From G032773895 sp965248935 (GTDB lineage: Bacteria; Pseudomonadota; Gammaproteobacteria; Pseudomonadales; Cellvibrionaceae): a stretch of DNA of 64,000 bases. The notes under the pieces were generated by a model that ran no database searches, was not told the origin of the DNA, and saw only the letters and a program-made list of their open reading frames with translations. The stretch lies in assembly GCA_965248935.1 (NCBI GenBank), contig OZ252214.1:2666001-2730000 (forward strand), read 5' to 3'. Positions 1 to 8,460 of this stretch are shown piece by piece; within the stretch, counting starts at the first letter, position 1; each line of letters starts with the position of its first letter. A program made the position numbers and the translations under genes.

Positions 1-158
1 ACGCAGTCTGCGTGACATTACTGAATTCCATCTACTTGTTCCGATAAAAATAAAAGAAAACCAAAGCAATACATATACTTTAGCAAAAAACGCTTCCGAT
101 CAGATAGCTTAGTGGAGCTAAACCAAGTTTCTCCTGTGCGAGGTCAGAGGAAAGAGCT

Positions 159-186
159 GGCAACAAAGAGGGCCATCTTTGTTGCC
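159..186. other. perfect 11-bp hairpin downstream of DUF1631 gene
   Basis: Positions 159-169 (GGCAACAAAGA) pair perfectly with 176-186, leaving a 6-base loop. It lies 27 bp beyond the stop of the minus-strand gene at 213-2486. No T-run follows on either strand, so it is a stable RNA 3' end or a processing hairpin rather than a textbook intrinsic terminator. No gene is seen in 1-212. Confidence 0.6.
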
Positions 187-212
187 CCGTCTGGCTTTCG
201 AAAGGTTACTAC

Positions 213-2486
213 TTATGCCGTAGTATTCAAGTGGGAAATAACCCTGTCCATTAATTTCTCAAAGACAGGCGTAGTATCGAGAACCTTGACGCGATTAAAC
301 TGCATGTCGTAAGCAAATTGACGGCGTGATTTTTCAATAACCTTTAAGCCAAGTCTATTGACAAACACATAGGTATCCGCGTTAATTTTTGTGCTGAGCT
401 TACAGCGAGTTTTCTTACCTGATTCTGGTTCAAGATATTCTACCCACATCCCCTCGGGCATCTCTTTCGCTTTTAAGTAATATTGCGAAGAAAGCTCTTC
501 GTATTTTGATTGCTGACGCTCTAAGGCTGTCATTTCTTCCCAAGATTTTTGATCCCCTTCGGAACGACCAAGAACTTCTTTTTGGTTTTTATCTAGTTGA
601 CGGTAGTTGACCGACTCAGTGTTTTTGTTCAGGTTAGCAAGCGTTTCTTCAATTTGGGTGACCTTTGACGCTCGTGAATCTTCGTTATCTATGGCGGCTT
701 CTAGCCCTAGCCCAATACGGTCGAGCACTTCAGGTGTTAGGCGCTTTACTCGTGTGATTGAGCGATCATCATTGTGAGACTGGCAGAGCCAGATAATGTC
801 TGAAACTAACTGGTCAACTTCTATCCACTCCGCGCTTTTTTCGCCACTTTTCAGGTAGGTAATGACAAGTACTTGCAACCAAGTATTGGTTAGAAAGCTA
901 CTAATAGGGTCCGGCAGTTGGGTGGCACGCATTTTTTCGTAAAGAGAAGCTTGGGCGAAATTTTTTGCGGACTTAATTTTGGATTTGCCTGTTTCAGATT
1001 GCTGAACTCTTTGTTCAACAACTTTTGACTTGCGTGTTTCTTTATCAACAAGCTCTTTAAGTTTGTTATGGACTTCTTCAAAGATATTGTCGTTTGTCTT
1101 GTATTGGCGGTTAATAAGCTGAACGCCTTCTACTATAGGCAAATAGAGCTTATCTCGCTCAAGCGGCTTAGTATCGTCAAAGCTAAGACCGATATGCGTA
1201 ATGGTGTTGATTAGCATTCGGGCAGGATGCGCTTCGTTAGTTAAGAAGGTTTTATCTTTAAGCGCAATTCGCAAAATAGGGATTTGTAGGCGACATACCA
1301 AAGACTGCACTGGAATAGGCAGTTCCTCGTCTTCAAGAATCGTATCAAAGAACATCGCCACCAGATTGATGATGTCTTCATCTGGTTGTTCTAGAGATTG
1401 AGGCGTTGACGGGTCTTGTTTGGCAAGCAACTGCTTAACGACTTCGCCGACTAAGTTTTTGGGGGCGTTGGTTGCAAGTTGCTGATCAATGATAGACTGT
1501 GTTTTTGATAGCAATGTTGCAAGCTCTGGTGACGCCATAAGCGGCCCAGGGTTGTTGGCATAGGTAAAATATTGAAATTTACCACCATCTCCAACTTGGC
1601 TAACGTAGTTATTCTGGAGGCCGTTAGCGGTTGCCCTTGCTGATGCCATCATGGCGCTAAGGGAGCTTAAATCAAGTTTAAAGGTAACGGGTGAAGCTCC
1701 AAGCCTGAGTATACTTTCGGGTGGTTCGGCTGCGGCGATTTCTGCATCCTTGCCGTCCCAATCAATAGGTTTCTGAGGTTTATTCTTATCTAGGTTTTTG
1801 GGTACCTTGGGCAGAATGCCTGAGTCCACTAAAATTTGGTTTGCATCGGAATAGATATGCCCTAGTTGCTTAAGTACATGTTTTTCAAATAACTTGAATA
1901 AAATAAGGCGAGTTTTTATAGTGACGTTGAGTTGGTTCTCGCAGGCATCAACAAAAGCTACCGATAACTGTTGGGGGTCTAGAGGGTTGTTCTCCTCGCA
2001 TACGGGAAATTGTATCAGTAAGTGGTCGAGGCGAATTGTCAGTTCGTACAGTTCTTCTTTATAGGATTCTCTCGTACGGCCAGTCATATTACTAAGGGCC
2101 AGATCAACTTCTAATTCATCGCCTTCAACAATGGAAAGGTTATTTGCGTTTTGTTCCTCTTCCTCCTTTTGCGGTAATTGCTCACTGACTAGCAGGGAAA
2201 AGTATTGCTGGAGTTCGTGACTGAACGCATTGGTTACTCCCTGTTTCTTAATACGAATTTCACGCATGGATTCGAAATACAGGTTTTCTTCGTTATTACT
2301 TGAAGCGCGTTTGGATAAATCGTAAAAAAGATCGTCACTAGCGGCGAACATATGATCAATTAGGCGTACGAACTCTTCAATAGCTTGTGTTTGGATGTGC
2401 TCAAGCAGCTTAGGTGGTTTTGGAGTATTCCCTAGGCGTTGAGGGACAATTTCTAAGTGATCCGGCTTCTGATTGCGTGGGGCCAT
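213..2486 (-). CDS. DUF1631 family protein
   Basis: A 757-residue cytoplasmic protein with no signal peptide or membrane segment. It resembles the DUF1631 family (sometimes misnamed thymidine phosphorylase in databases), common in Pseudomonas and relatives. The long helical, charged middle part and the C-terminal beta-rich stretch (about residues 660-740, around MWVEYLEPESGKKTRCKLS) look like the PilZ-like end reported for such proteins; that domain call is inference. It starts at ATG 2486 and is transcribed divergently from trpGDC. Its biochemical role is unknown. A CRP-like site lies about 120 bp upstream of its start, so it could be the regulated gene instead of trpG. Confidence 0.75.
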   Translation of the reverse strand: MAPRNQKPDHLEIVPQRLGNTPKPPKLLEHIQTQAIEEFVRLIDHMFAASDDLFYDLSKRASSNNEENLYFESMREIRIKKQGVTNAFSHELQQYFSLLVSEQLPQKEEEEQNANNLSIVEGDELEVDLALSNMTGRTRESYKEELYELTIRLDHLLIQFPVCEENNPLDPQQLSVAFVDACENQLNVTIKTRLILFKLFEKHVLKQLGHIYSDANQILVDSGILPKVPKNLDKNKPQKPIDWDGKDAEIAAAEPPESILRLGASPVTFKLDLSSLSAMMASARATANGLQNNYVSQVGDGGKFQYFTYANNPGPLMASPELATLLSKTQSIIDQQLATNAPKNLVGEVVKQLLAKQDPSTPQSLEQPDEDIINLVAMFFDTILEDEELPIPVQSLVCRLQIPILRIALKDKTFLTNEAHPARMLINTITHIGLSFDDTKPLERDKLYLPIVEGVQLINRQYKTNDNIFEEVHNKLKELVDKETRKSKVVEQRVQQSETGKSKIKSAKNFAQASLYEKMRATQLPDPISSFLTNTWLQVLVITYLKSGEKSAEWIEVDQLVSDIIWLCQSHNDDRSITRVKRLTPEVLDRIGLGLEAAIDNEDSRASKVTQIEETLANLNKNTESVNYRQLDKNQKEVLGRSEGDQKSWEEMTALERQQSKYEELSSQYYLKAKEMPEGMWVEYLEPESGKKTRCKLSTKINADTYVFVNRLGLKVIEKSRRQFAYDMQFNRVKVLDTTPVFEKLMDRVISHLNTTA

Positions 2487-2606
2487 AGCTAATATTCTTT
2501 TTTCGTGTATAGAAAAGCAGCAACTCTAACTTTGATTTATTTATTTAAACAAATGCATGCATTTTTTATTCCTTTTTTTTATTATTGTTAATGTCTGTTG
2601 GTTATA

Positions 2607-2622
2607 TGTGATCCGTATCACG
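2607..2622. promoter_or_regulatory. CRP/Vfr-like binding site
   Basis: TGTGATCCGTATCACG matches the CRP consensus TGTGA-N6-TCACA at 9 of 10 half-site bases. It lies between the divergent DUF1631 and trpG starts. A CRP/Vfr homologue is encoded 3 kb away at 5570-6211, so a cognate regulator exists. Which gene it controls cannot be read from the sequence. Confidence 0.55.
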
Positions 2623-2626
2623 TTGT

Positions 2627-2716
2627 TTGTGGTGGTGGCAAAGGGGTATTTAACATTGGATTTGTTCTTGGTCATAGGTAAATACCCCATATGTTGTTAA
2701 GTTGGGGGTATTTTTA
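2627..2716 (+). promoter_or_regulatory. possible trp attenuator (Trp-codon run plus mutually exclusive hairpins)
   Basis: Three TGG codons (2630-2638) are followed in frame by CAA AGG GGT ATT TAA (stop 2651-2653). Segment 1 (GGGGTATTTA, 2643-2652) pairs perfectly over 10 bp with segment 2 (TAAATACCCC, 2679-2688). Segment 2 can instead pair over 9 bp with segment 3 (2705-2713), which runs into TTTTT. Segment 1 lies just past the Trp codons, so a stalled ribosome would leave most of it free for 1:2 pairing, while a ribosome at the stop would mask it and allow 2:3. Attenuation of trpGDC has been reported in Pseudomonas. Weakness: the only in-frame start is TTG 2627 without a ribosome site; the better ATG (2591) is cut off by TGA at 2609. 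Confidence 0.4.
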
Positions 2717-3008
2717 TCTAAATGTATCCAATTTTGGATTAAAGTCGTTATTTTTTCCAACTGAAAAGAGGGTTTTTTTGCGCGCCAGATAAATTCCTTC
2801 CATGATTACTCAGTGTAGAATATTAAGCAAAGAATTGTATTCTGATACAGAAGTGTAAATTTAACCGACAGTTGGGTAGTAAAGCCTCGGATATTTTTCA
2901 GTTGTGTAAAGAAGTGACAGTCCCCATCTCTGTCATATCTCTGGTGTTTTTTATATATGCCGCACTTATAATGGCGTTCTTCATTTTTTGGTAAAGTGTT
3001 TATTTATT

Positions 3009-3587
3009 ATGCTGTTAATGATCGATAACTACGATTCATTTACATACAACGTTGTTCAGTACTTGGCTGAGTTAAAAGCCGATGTCGTAGTGGTGCGCAA
3101 CGATGAATGCAGTGTTTCTGAAATAGAAAAAATGGCCCCTGAGCGAATTGTTATTTCCCCGGGCCCATGTACCCCAAACGAAGCGGGGATTTCAGTAGAA
3201 GCCATTCGAGCTTTTTCAGGGAAAATTCCCCTACTTGGAATTTGTCTTGGCCATCAGAGTATTGGGCAGGCATTTGGTGCGAAAGTTGTTCGAGCTAAGC
3301 AGGTAATGCACGGTAAAACGTCTCCTATCTATCATTCGAATGCTGGTGTTTTTTCCTCGCTGGATAACCCCTTTACGGCAACCCGTTATCACTCACTTGT
3401 TATCGCCGCCGATAGCTTGCCTGAGGAGCTGGAAATAACCGCATGGACTCAGGATGAAAAGGGTAACTTGGATGAGATAATGGGCGTGAGACATAAAACA
3501 TATGTTCTCGAAGGGGTTCAGTTTCACCCTGAATCGATTCTTAGTGAGCATGGACACCAACTTTTACAGAATTTTCTAAATTTATAG
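3009..3587 (+). CDS. trpG: anthranilate synthase component II (glutamine amidotransferase)
   Basis: Supplies ammonia from glutamine to TrpE for anthranilate synthesis from chorismate, the first step of tryptophan synthesis. This is a class I amidotransferase of 192 residues: the nucleophile is Cys79 in GICLGHQS, and the His/Glu of the triad are in FHPES (about 173/175). The ATG at 3009 is chosen because family members begin MLLMIDNYDSFTYN; an upstream TTG at 2988 would add seven atypical residues. It is the first gene of trpG-trpD-trpC. trpE is not in the window, as in Pseudomonas, where it sits elsewhere. In some species this subunit also serves p-aminobenzoate synthesis. Confidence 0.96.
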   Translation: MLLMIDNYDSFTYNVVQYLAELKADVVVVRNDECSVSEIEKMAPERIVISPGPCTPNEAGISVEAIRAFSGKIPLLGICLGHQSIGQAFGAKVVRAKQVMHGKTSPIYHSNAGVFSSLDNPFTATRYHSLVIAADSLPEELEITAWTQDEKGNLDEIMGVRHKTYVLEGVQFHPESILSEHGHQLLQNFLNL

Positions 3588-3623
3588 CGCTTCAATAGCT
3601 GAAGACTAAAAGGAAAAATAATA

Positions 3624-4649
3624 ATGAATATCCAGCAGGCTTTATCAGAGGTAATAGCTGGCCGAGACTTATCTGAGCAGGATATGGCCTCGGTTATGAG
3701 TGTCATTATGTCTGGTGAAGCTACAGATGCTCAAATAGGTGGGTTTCTTGTTGCTTTGAGAATGAAAGGTGAGACCATTGATGAGGTGGTGGGTGCTGCA
3801 CGAGTGATGAGAAAGCTCTCGACTAAGGTTCAGGTTGATGGAGAGAACCTTGTTGATACCTGCGGTACAGGTGGAGATCGAGCAAACCTATTTAATGTGT
3901 CCACTGCTTCCGCTTTTGTGGTGGCCGCCGCTGGCGGCAAGGTAGCAAAGCATGGAAACAGGTCGGTATCCAGCTCTACTGGCAGTGCAGACGTGCTTGA
4001 GGCGGCAGGTGTGAACCTTTCTATTCCCCCTGACCGTGTGGCTAGAGCAGTAGAAACCTTAGGGGTAGGCTTTATGTTTGCCCCGGCCCATCACGGTGCC
4101 ATGAAGTACGCTATTGGGCCTAGGAAAGAATTGGCTCAAAGAACCGTGTTTAATGTTTTGGGACCGCTTACCAACCCTGCCGGGGTTAAACGGCAGGTCA
4201 TTGGTGTATTTAGCGAAGCACTTTGTCGTCCTTTGGCTGAGGTATTAGGCCGTTTGGGGAGTGAGCATGTGATTGTTGTTCATTCCGCTGAAGGTCTGGA
4301 TGAATTTTCCATTGCCGGGCCAAACTATGTGGCGGAGCTTAAAAATGGAATTGTGAGTGAATATGGTATATCGCCCAGTGATCTTGGTCTTGAGGTGTCA
4401 TCTTTGGATGGGTTGTCGGTTCGGACGGCTGAGGAATCTCTCGCTCTAATAAAGGGTGCTTTAACCGGCGAGGCGGGTGGTAGTGCCCATAAGGCCAGTC
4501 AGATTATCGCTATGAATGCGGGCGCGGCTATTTACGTTGCTGGGTTGGCTGGCACCTTTTCTGAGGGGGTGAAAATGGCTGAAGATGCCATTGCCTCTGG
4601 TTTGGCCAGCGAAAAAATTAAAGAGCTTGTAGAATTTTCAAATGTATAA
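3624..4649 (+). CDS. trpD: anthranilate phosphoribosyltransferase
   Basis: Transfers the phosphoribosyl group of PRPP to anthranilate, the second step of tryptophan synthesis. 341 residues, the usual length. The PRPP-binding glycine motif DTCGTGGD lies around residues 79-86, followed by KHGNRSVSS and the GPLTNP motif typical of the family. Thirty-six bases separate it from trpG and a good AAGGA site precedes ATG 3624, so it is cotranscribed with trpG. Confidence 0.97.
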   Translation: MNIQQALSEVIAGRDLSEQDMASVMSVIMSGEATDAQIGGFLVALRMKGETIDEVVGAARVMRKLSTKVQVDGENLVDTCGTGGDRANLFNVSTASAFVVAAAGGKVAKHGNRSVSSSTGSADVLEAAGVNLSIPPDRVARAVETLGVGFMFAPAHHGAMKYAIGPRKELAQRTVFNVLGPLTNPAGVKRQVIGVFSEALCRPLAEVLGRLGSEHVIVVHSAEGLDEFSIAGPNYVAELKNGIVSEYGISPSDLGLEVSSLDGLSVRTAEESLALIKGALTGEAGGSAHKASQIIAMNAGAAIYVAGLAGTFSEGVKMAEDAIASGLASEKIKELVEFSNV

Positions 4650-4709
4650 AAATATTACGCTTGCTGCATTTTAGGGCAGGCCAATTAAATGATTAAGTAA
4701 GGTTACTGC

Positions 4710-5516
4710 GTGTCAGCTACTCCTACAATATTAAAAAAAATTATCGCTCGTAAGCATGAGGAAGTTGCTGAGCGTAAGCCCGCACTTTCATTTGTGGACC
4801 TCGAAGAGCTTGCTGTGAATCAGTTGCCTTGTCGAGGTTTTGTCTCTTCCATGGAGGCTAAGCTGAGCCAAGGTAAATCAGCCGTGATCTCGGAGATTAA
4901 AAAAGCCTCTCCGAGTAAAGGTATTATTCGAGAGAGCTTCGACCCGGTGGCAATCGCTAAAAGCTATGAAGTTGGTGGGGCTGCATGTTTGTCAGTACTT
5001 ACTGACATGGACTTTTTTCAGGGTGCAGACGACTATTTAAAGCAGGCTAGGCAGGCGACTTCTCTACCGGCCATTAGAAAAGACTTTCTTGTGGATGCTT
5101 ACCAAGTTGCTGAGGCACGGGCTATTGGGGCCGACTGCATACTGCTTATCGTTGCAGCGTTGGAGAAATCTCAGTTGCAGGAACTCAATGCCCAAGCGCT
5201 TGAGTTGGGCATGGATGTGCTTGTGGAGGTGCATAATGGGAAAGAGCTGGAATGGGCTCTGGATTTACCTAACAAGCTAGTCGGTATTAATAATCGCAAC
5301 CTCCACACATTTGAGCTGACTCTACAAACGACGTTTGATCTGTTAGAGCATATTCCCGAAGATAGGTTGGTGGTTACAGAGAGCGGTATTTTGAAGCCAG
5401 AAGACGTTGCTCAGATGAGGGAAAAGCAAGTCAACGCCTTTTTGGTTGGCGAATTGTTTATGCGAGCAGAAAACCCAGGTGAAAAATTGAACGAGCTATT
5501 CCAAACTGCGGATTAA
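4710..5516 (+). CDS. trpC: indole-3-glycerol phosphate synthase
   Basis: Closes the indole ring from carboxyphenylamino-deoxyribulose phosphate. A 268-residue TIM barrel with the expected motifs: ISEIKKASPSKG with the catalytic lysines (about residues 60-71), RKDFLVD, GINNRNL and VTESGI. It is monofunctional, without a TrpF domain. The start is GTG at 4710 (no better ATG nearby). Third gene of trpGDC, 60 bp after trpD; a convergent hairpin separates it from crp. Confidence 0.96.
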   Translation: MSATPTILKKIIARKHEEVAERKPALSFVDLEELAVNQLPCRGFVSSMEAKLSQGKSAVISEIKKASPSKGIIRESFDPVAIAKSYEVGGAACLSVLTDMDFFQGADDYLKQARQATSLPAIRKDFLVDAYQVAEARAIGADCILLIVAALEKSQLQELNAQALELGMDVLVEVHNGKELEWALDLPNKLVGINNRNLHTFELTLQTTFDLLEHIPEDRLVVTESGILKPEDVAQMREKQVNAFLVGELFMRAENPGEKLNELFQTAD

Positions 5517-5525
5517 CCTAAAAGA

Positions 5526-5547
5526 CCCAAAACGTTACTGTTTTGGG
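5526..5547. terminator. hairpin between convergent trpC and crp
   Basis: CCCAAAAC (5526-5533) pairs with GTTTTGGG (5540-5547) around a 6-base loop, just past the trpC stop and 23 bp from the crp stop. The A- and T-rich stem arms suit termination from both sides, though no long T-run follows. Confidence 0.5.
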
Positions 5548-5569
5548 CCAAGGGCATTGGTTTGCCTTC

Positions 5570-6211
5570 CTAGCGAGTATTAAATACCACCATGGTTTTG
5601 CCTTTTACTGAGACAAGACCTTGATCTTCTAATGTTTTAAGTACTCGGCCAACCATTTCTCTTGAACAACCCACTATGCGGCCAATTTCCTGGCGGGTAA
5701 TTTTAATTTGCATTCCGTCAGGGTGGGTCATTGCATCAGGTTCTTTGCAGAGATCCAGGAGTGTTCGGGCCACCCGACCAGTCACATCAAGGAATGCTAA
5801 GTCACCTACCTTTCGAGTGGTATTACGCAGGCGCCGAGCCATCTGAGAGCCTACCGCAAATAAGAACTCGGGGTGTTCTTCTGCAATTTCTTGAAATTTA
5901 GCGTAGGAAATCTCACCAATTTCACATTCTGTTTTTGCTCTTACCCACGCACTACGGGATTCATCCTCTTCTTCATTAAAGAGCCCCATCTCACCAAAAA
6001 AGTCGCCATCATTTAAGTAAGCAACAATCATTTCGCGGCCTTCTTCGTCTTCAATTAAAACGGTGACGGAGCCTTTAATGATGTAATAAAGTGAATCACT
6101 TTTGTCGCCAGCATAAATGAGCGTACTTTTTGCTGGATAACGTCTTCTATGACAGTGGCTTAGGAATTCATCCACGTTTTGGATATGAGGAGTCAGTGAC
6201 ACTGCAACCAA
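5570..6211 (-). CDS. crp: cAMP receptor protein, Vfr-type global regulator
   Basis: Global transcription regulator: an N-terminal cyclic-nucleotide domain (phosphate-binding cassette FFGEMGLF about residue 74) and a C-terminal helix-turn-helix with TRQEIGRIVGCSREMVGR (about 172-189), essentially the sequence of CRP/Vfr recognition helices. 213 residues, one shorter than Pseudomonas Vfr. The start is TTG 6211, supported by GAGGG 7 bases upstream and by Vfr proteins beginning MVA. The position next to trpC and OsmC is the conserved vfr location in pseudomonads. Sites matching its operator occur at 2607, 39263 and, more weakly, 41260. Confidence 0.93.
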   Translation of the reverse strand: MVAVSLTPHIQNVDEFLSHCHRRRYPAKSTLIYAGDKSDSLYYIIKGSVTVLIEDEEGREMIVAYLNDGDFFGEMGLFNEEEDESRSAWVRAKTECEIGEISYAKFQEIAEEHPEFLFAVGSQMARRLRNTTRKVGDLAFLDVTGRVARTLLDLCKEPDAMTHPDGMQIKITRQEIGRIVGCSREMVGRVLKTLEDQGLVSVKGKTMVVFNTR

Positions 6212-6531
6212 AGTAATACCCTCTGCTATCTCGAATTCAATTTCGTTTTATTGTGTATTGGCATATCTGCATCATGAAAAACATCTACAGGAGCCCTTAT
6301 TTGTATCGGGAGTATACCCTGTTCGTATCAAAAAACCGAACACTTTATCCCTAGGCTGTGTGTTTCTGCGTTTAACGAGCTGGTCAGTGTATCTAGCGTT
6401 TTTTGCTAAGACCTCCCCCCTTGTGAAAGGAAAATTATATGTTTTTTGGGGTTTGATAGAGGGGGGATAAACTGTGGTAACCTTGAGTCAATTTTTTATA
6501 ACAACAACGATTTATAGGTAAGCAATTGGTA
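6212..6531. other. divergent intergenic region crp / OsmC gene
   Basis: 320 bp between divergent starts. No supported gene: the 70-codon open frame at 6258-6470 lacks a ribosome site and resembles nothing. The ribosome site of the OsmC gene (ATAGGTAAG) ends about 10 bases before ATG 6532. No clear CRP site for autoregulation was seen. Confidence 0.5.
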
Positions 6532-6960
6532 ATGAGTATGCAAACGGTAGTGAAATGGATCGATGGGGTGATGTTCGTGGGGGAGTCTGGCAGTGGCCAT
6601 AGCCTTGTGATGGATGGGCCTGAAGATCATGGAGGAAGAAATATGGGAGTTCGTCCCATGGAAATGATCCTTATGGGGCTGGGTGGTTGCGCCTCTTTTG
6701 ATGTTATAAGTATTTTGACAAAATCTCGCCAGAAAGTATTGGATTGTCGTTGCGAGCTAAAGGCCGAGAGAGCAGAGGGCGTGCCCTCACCGTTTACCAA
6801 GGTGCATATGACTTTTGTTATTACTGGGAGCGGGGTGAAAGAGACGCAAGTGAAAAAAGCTGTTGAACTCTCGGCAGAAAAATACTGCTCTGCTTCAATT
6901 ATGCTGGGCGCGGCTGGTGTTGAGCTGACTCACAGCTACGAAATTAAGGAGGCAGGATAA
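6532..6960 (+). CDS. OsmC family protein (YhfA-like)
   Basis: Small OsmC-fold protein of 142 residues. Members are thiol peroxidases or of unknown role; this one resembles the YhfA branch encoded beside crp in many gammaproteobacteria. The GLGGCASFDV motif contains the first conserved Cys (about residue 59) and a second Cys lies in SAEKYCSASIML (about 123), the usual Cys pair. ATG 6532 is preferred over TTG 6526 because of the spacing from ATAGGTAAG; ATG 6538 is also possible. Divergent from crp, convergent with coq7. Confidence 0.85.
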   Translation: MSMQTVVKWIDGVMFVGESGSGHSLVMDGPEDHGGRNMGVRPMEMILMGLGGCASFDVISILTKSRQKVLDCRCELKAERAEGVPSPFTKVHMTFVITGSGVKETQVKKAVELSAEKYCSASIMLGAAGVELTHSYEIKEAG

Positions 6961-6984
6961 CTCTCTTTGTCTGTGAGTGAAGTT

Positions 6985-7632
6985 TTAAATTCTATAGCTA
7001 GATTGGGTCATTGCTTTGGAGATCAGAGTCATTCCCGACTTGATTAAACCGGGAAATCTTATGCCGCCAGCCGCCAGCGCTGTATGAGCATGTTTTGCTT
7101 CATCCACCAGCATTTGGTTCACGATGGCCCGAGATTTGTGGTCGTTTTCTGCAAGGCTTTCAAGGTGGCCTTTGAGGTGGGAGCAAACCTGTTCTTCAGT
7201 GGCCGCAACAAAACCTAGACTTACTTGATCGCTAATCAGGCCCGCAAGTGCCCCTATGCCAAATGACATAGCGTACCAAGCGGGGTTAAGAATGCTTGTA
7301 TGACTTCCCAGCGCCTTTATCCTTTCCTCACACCAAGCTAAATGGTCTACCTCTTCACTCGCCGCTTCGACCATTTCCTTTCTTACATTGGGTAATTTTG
7401 CTGTTAACGCTTGGCCTTGGTAGAGAGCCTGAGCGCAGACTTCACCAGAATGATTGACCCTCATTAACCCCGCAGAGTGTTTTTTCTGATTGGCTGTTAA
7501 TTTTTCTTCAGAAGCACTTTTTGCGTTGGGTGTACTTCTGGTTGGCGCTTGACTATTGGGTGTAAGGGTTCTCAGTGCGTTATCAAAGCCGCAAATTAAG
7601 TGGTCAAAAGGGGATAAACTAATGTTTTTCAT
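6985..7632 (-). CDS. coq7: ubiquinone biosynthesis hydroxylase Coq7 (DMQ monooxygenase)
   Basis: Di-iron hydroxylase converting demethoxyubiquinone to demethylubiquinone, a late step of ubiquinone synthesis at the inner membrane. 215 residues. The carboxylate/histidine ligands sit in MRVNHSGEV, EEVDHLAWCEERI, AATEEQV and DEAKHAHTA, each an ExxH-type motif of the ferritin-like fold. Coq7, not UbiF, is the version used by Pseudomonas. It is read from ATG 7632 and ends 24 bp from the convergent OsmC gene. Confidence 0.95.
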   Translation of the reverse strand: MKNISLSPFDHLICGFDNALRTLTPNSQAPTRSTPNAKSASEEKLTANQKKHSAGLMRVNHSGEVCAQALYQGQALTAKLPNVRKEMVEAASEEVDHLAWCEERIKALGSHTSILNPAWYAMSFGIGALAGLISDQVSLGFVAATEEQVCSHLKGHLESLAENDHKSRAIVNQMLVDEAKHAHTALAAGGIRFPGLIKSGMTLISKAMTQSSYRI

Positions 7633-7794
7633 CCTAGCTACGCCATCTGTAAAATAGGGGAGGTCGAAATAATACCTTTTACCCGTTTCTTTTGATAGCG
7701 GGCTTTCGTGTCAGGTAATTCAAAAATATGTCGGTAATTTTTACATTGTATATGACCGCCATCTATAACTTATTGAAAAGTAAGAAAAAATAAG

Positions 7795-7812
7795 TTGGCA
7801 TGGGCTTTGCTA
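7795..7812 (+). promoter_or_regulatory. sigma-54 promoter for the PEP-CTERM gene
   Basis: TTGGCATGGGCTTTGCTA has the GG and GC dinucleotides exactly 10 bases apart, as in the sigma-54 consensus TGGCACG-N4-TTGCW. It lies 70 bp before ATG 7882 in the same direction, giving a leader of about 60 bases. Sigma-54 control of PEP-CTERM genes through PrsK/PrsR is known in other bacteria; the link here is inference. Confidence 0.65.
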
Positions 7813-7881
7813 TTCTCTTGGTGGCGTTCAACTGTGATTGAATACACATAACGATTTAACTAAAAACTAAAGGAATTTAAC

Positions 7882-8400
7882 ATGATAAGAAAAATTCTAC
7901 TATCGGCTCTATTTGCACTTGCTTCTTCTGCTGCAATTGCTGCTCCTATCACTTATGAAGGTGAGTTGTTTGACGGCGTGACTGAGACGGGTTCTATCTC
8001 CGATCCATTTTCTAACTCAGATTGGTGGTTCTTCGAAGCAAATACTGGAGATGTAATCACAGTAACTGTTAACCGTATTGACTATAACTTGGACCCTGCT
8101 CTTAACCTATACGCAGGTCTTCAGGCAGATACGAGTTCTTTGTCAACTCGTATCGCGTTTGCTGATGACGAAATTCCTCATCCAGGGCCTTACGGTGACC
8201 CTCTAATGAACTACACTATTGGTTCAGGCGGTTTCTACTCTTTGGCTGTATGGGACTATGCTAGTCGTTCAGGCTCTCCTTTTGAATATTCCATCACCCT
8301 AAACGGCGCTAACCCAATTGACGTACCAGAGCCAGGTAGCCTTGCTCTTATCGGTCTTGGTTTAGTTGGATTGCGTTTAACTCGCAGAAAAGCTAGCTAA
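7882..8400 (+). CDS. PEP-CTERM sorting-signal exported protein
   Basis: 172-residue exported protein. Residues 1-20 form a signal peptide ending SSAAIAA. The C-terminus has the PEP-CTERM signal: VPEPGS (from about residue 148), a short hydrophobic stretch and the basic tail RLTRRKAS, recognised by exosortase. The central part (TITV-type strands, DPALNLYAG, YSLAVWDYA) resembles the bacterial pre-peptidase C-terminal (PPC) beta-sandwich, so it is probably a surface or matrix protein. AAAGGA 8 bases before ATG supports the start. It is monocistronic, between a sigma-54 promoter and a strong terminator. No exosortase gene lies in the window. Confidence 0.85.
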   Translation: MIRKILLSALFALASSAAIAAPITYEGELFDGVTETGSISDPFSNSDWWFFEANTGDVITVTVNRIDYNLDPALNLYAGLQADTSSLSTRIAFADDEIPHPGPYGDPLMNYTIGSGGFYSLAVWDYASRSGSPFEYSITLNGANPIDVPEPGSLALIGLGLVGLRLTRRKAS

Positions 8401-8432
8401 TATCTTATTGCTAAGTTTAAAAAGCTAAGTTT

Positions 8433-8460
8433 AAAAAACCCGACTCTGTTCGGGTTTTTT
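8433..8460 (+). terminator. intrinsic terminator of the PEP-CTERM gene
   Basis: AAAAAACCCG (8433-8442) pairs with CGGGTTTTTT (8451-8460) around an 8-base loop and a T-run continues. It is preceded by a tandem 14-bp duplication, GCTAAGTTTAAAAA (8410-8423 and 8424-8437). Confidence 0.85.

Larger units (their letters stand above)
2487..3008. other. divergent intergenic region DUF1631 / trpG
   Basis: A 522-bp AT-rich region between divergent genes. It holds a CRP-like palindrome (2607-2622), a run of three TGG codons followed by alternative hairpin segments (2627-2716), and a perfect -10 hexamer TATAAT at 2967-2972 without a good -35 partner. No coding sequence of normal size is supported. Confidence 0.6.

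Noticed and set aside
6258..6470. 70-codon open frame between crp and the OsmC gene
   Set aside because: No ribosome site and no recognisable protein; it lies in a divergent promoter region.
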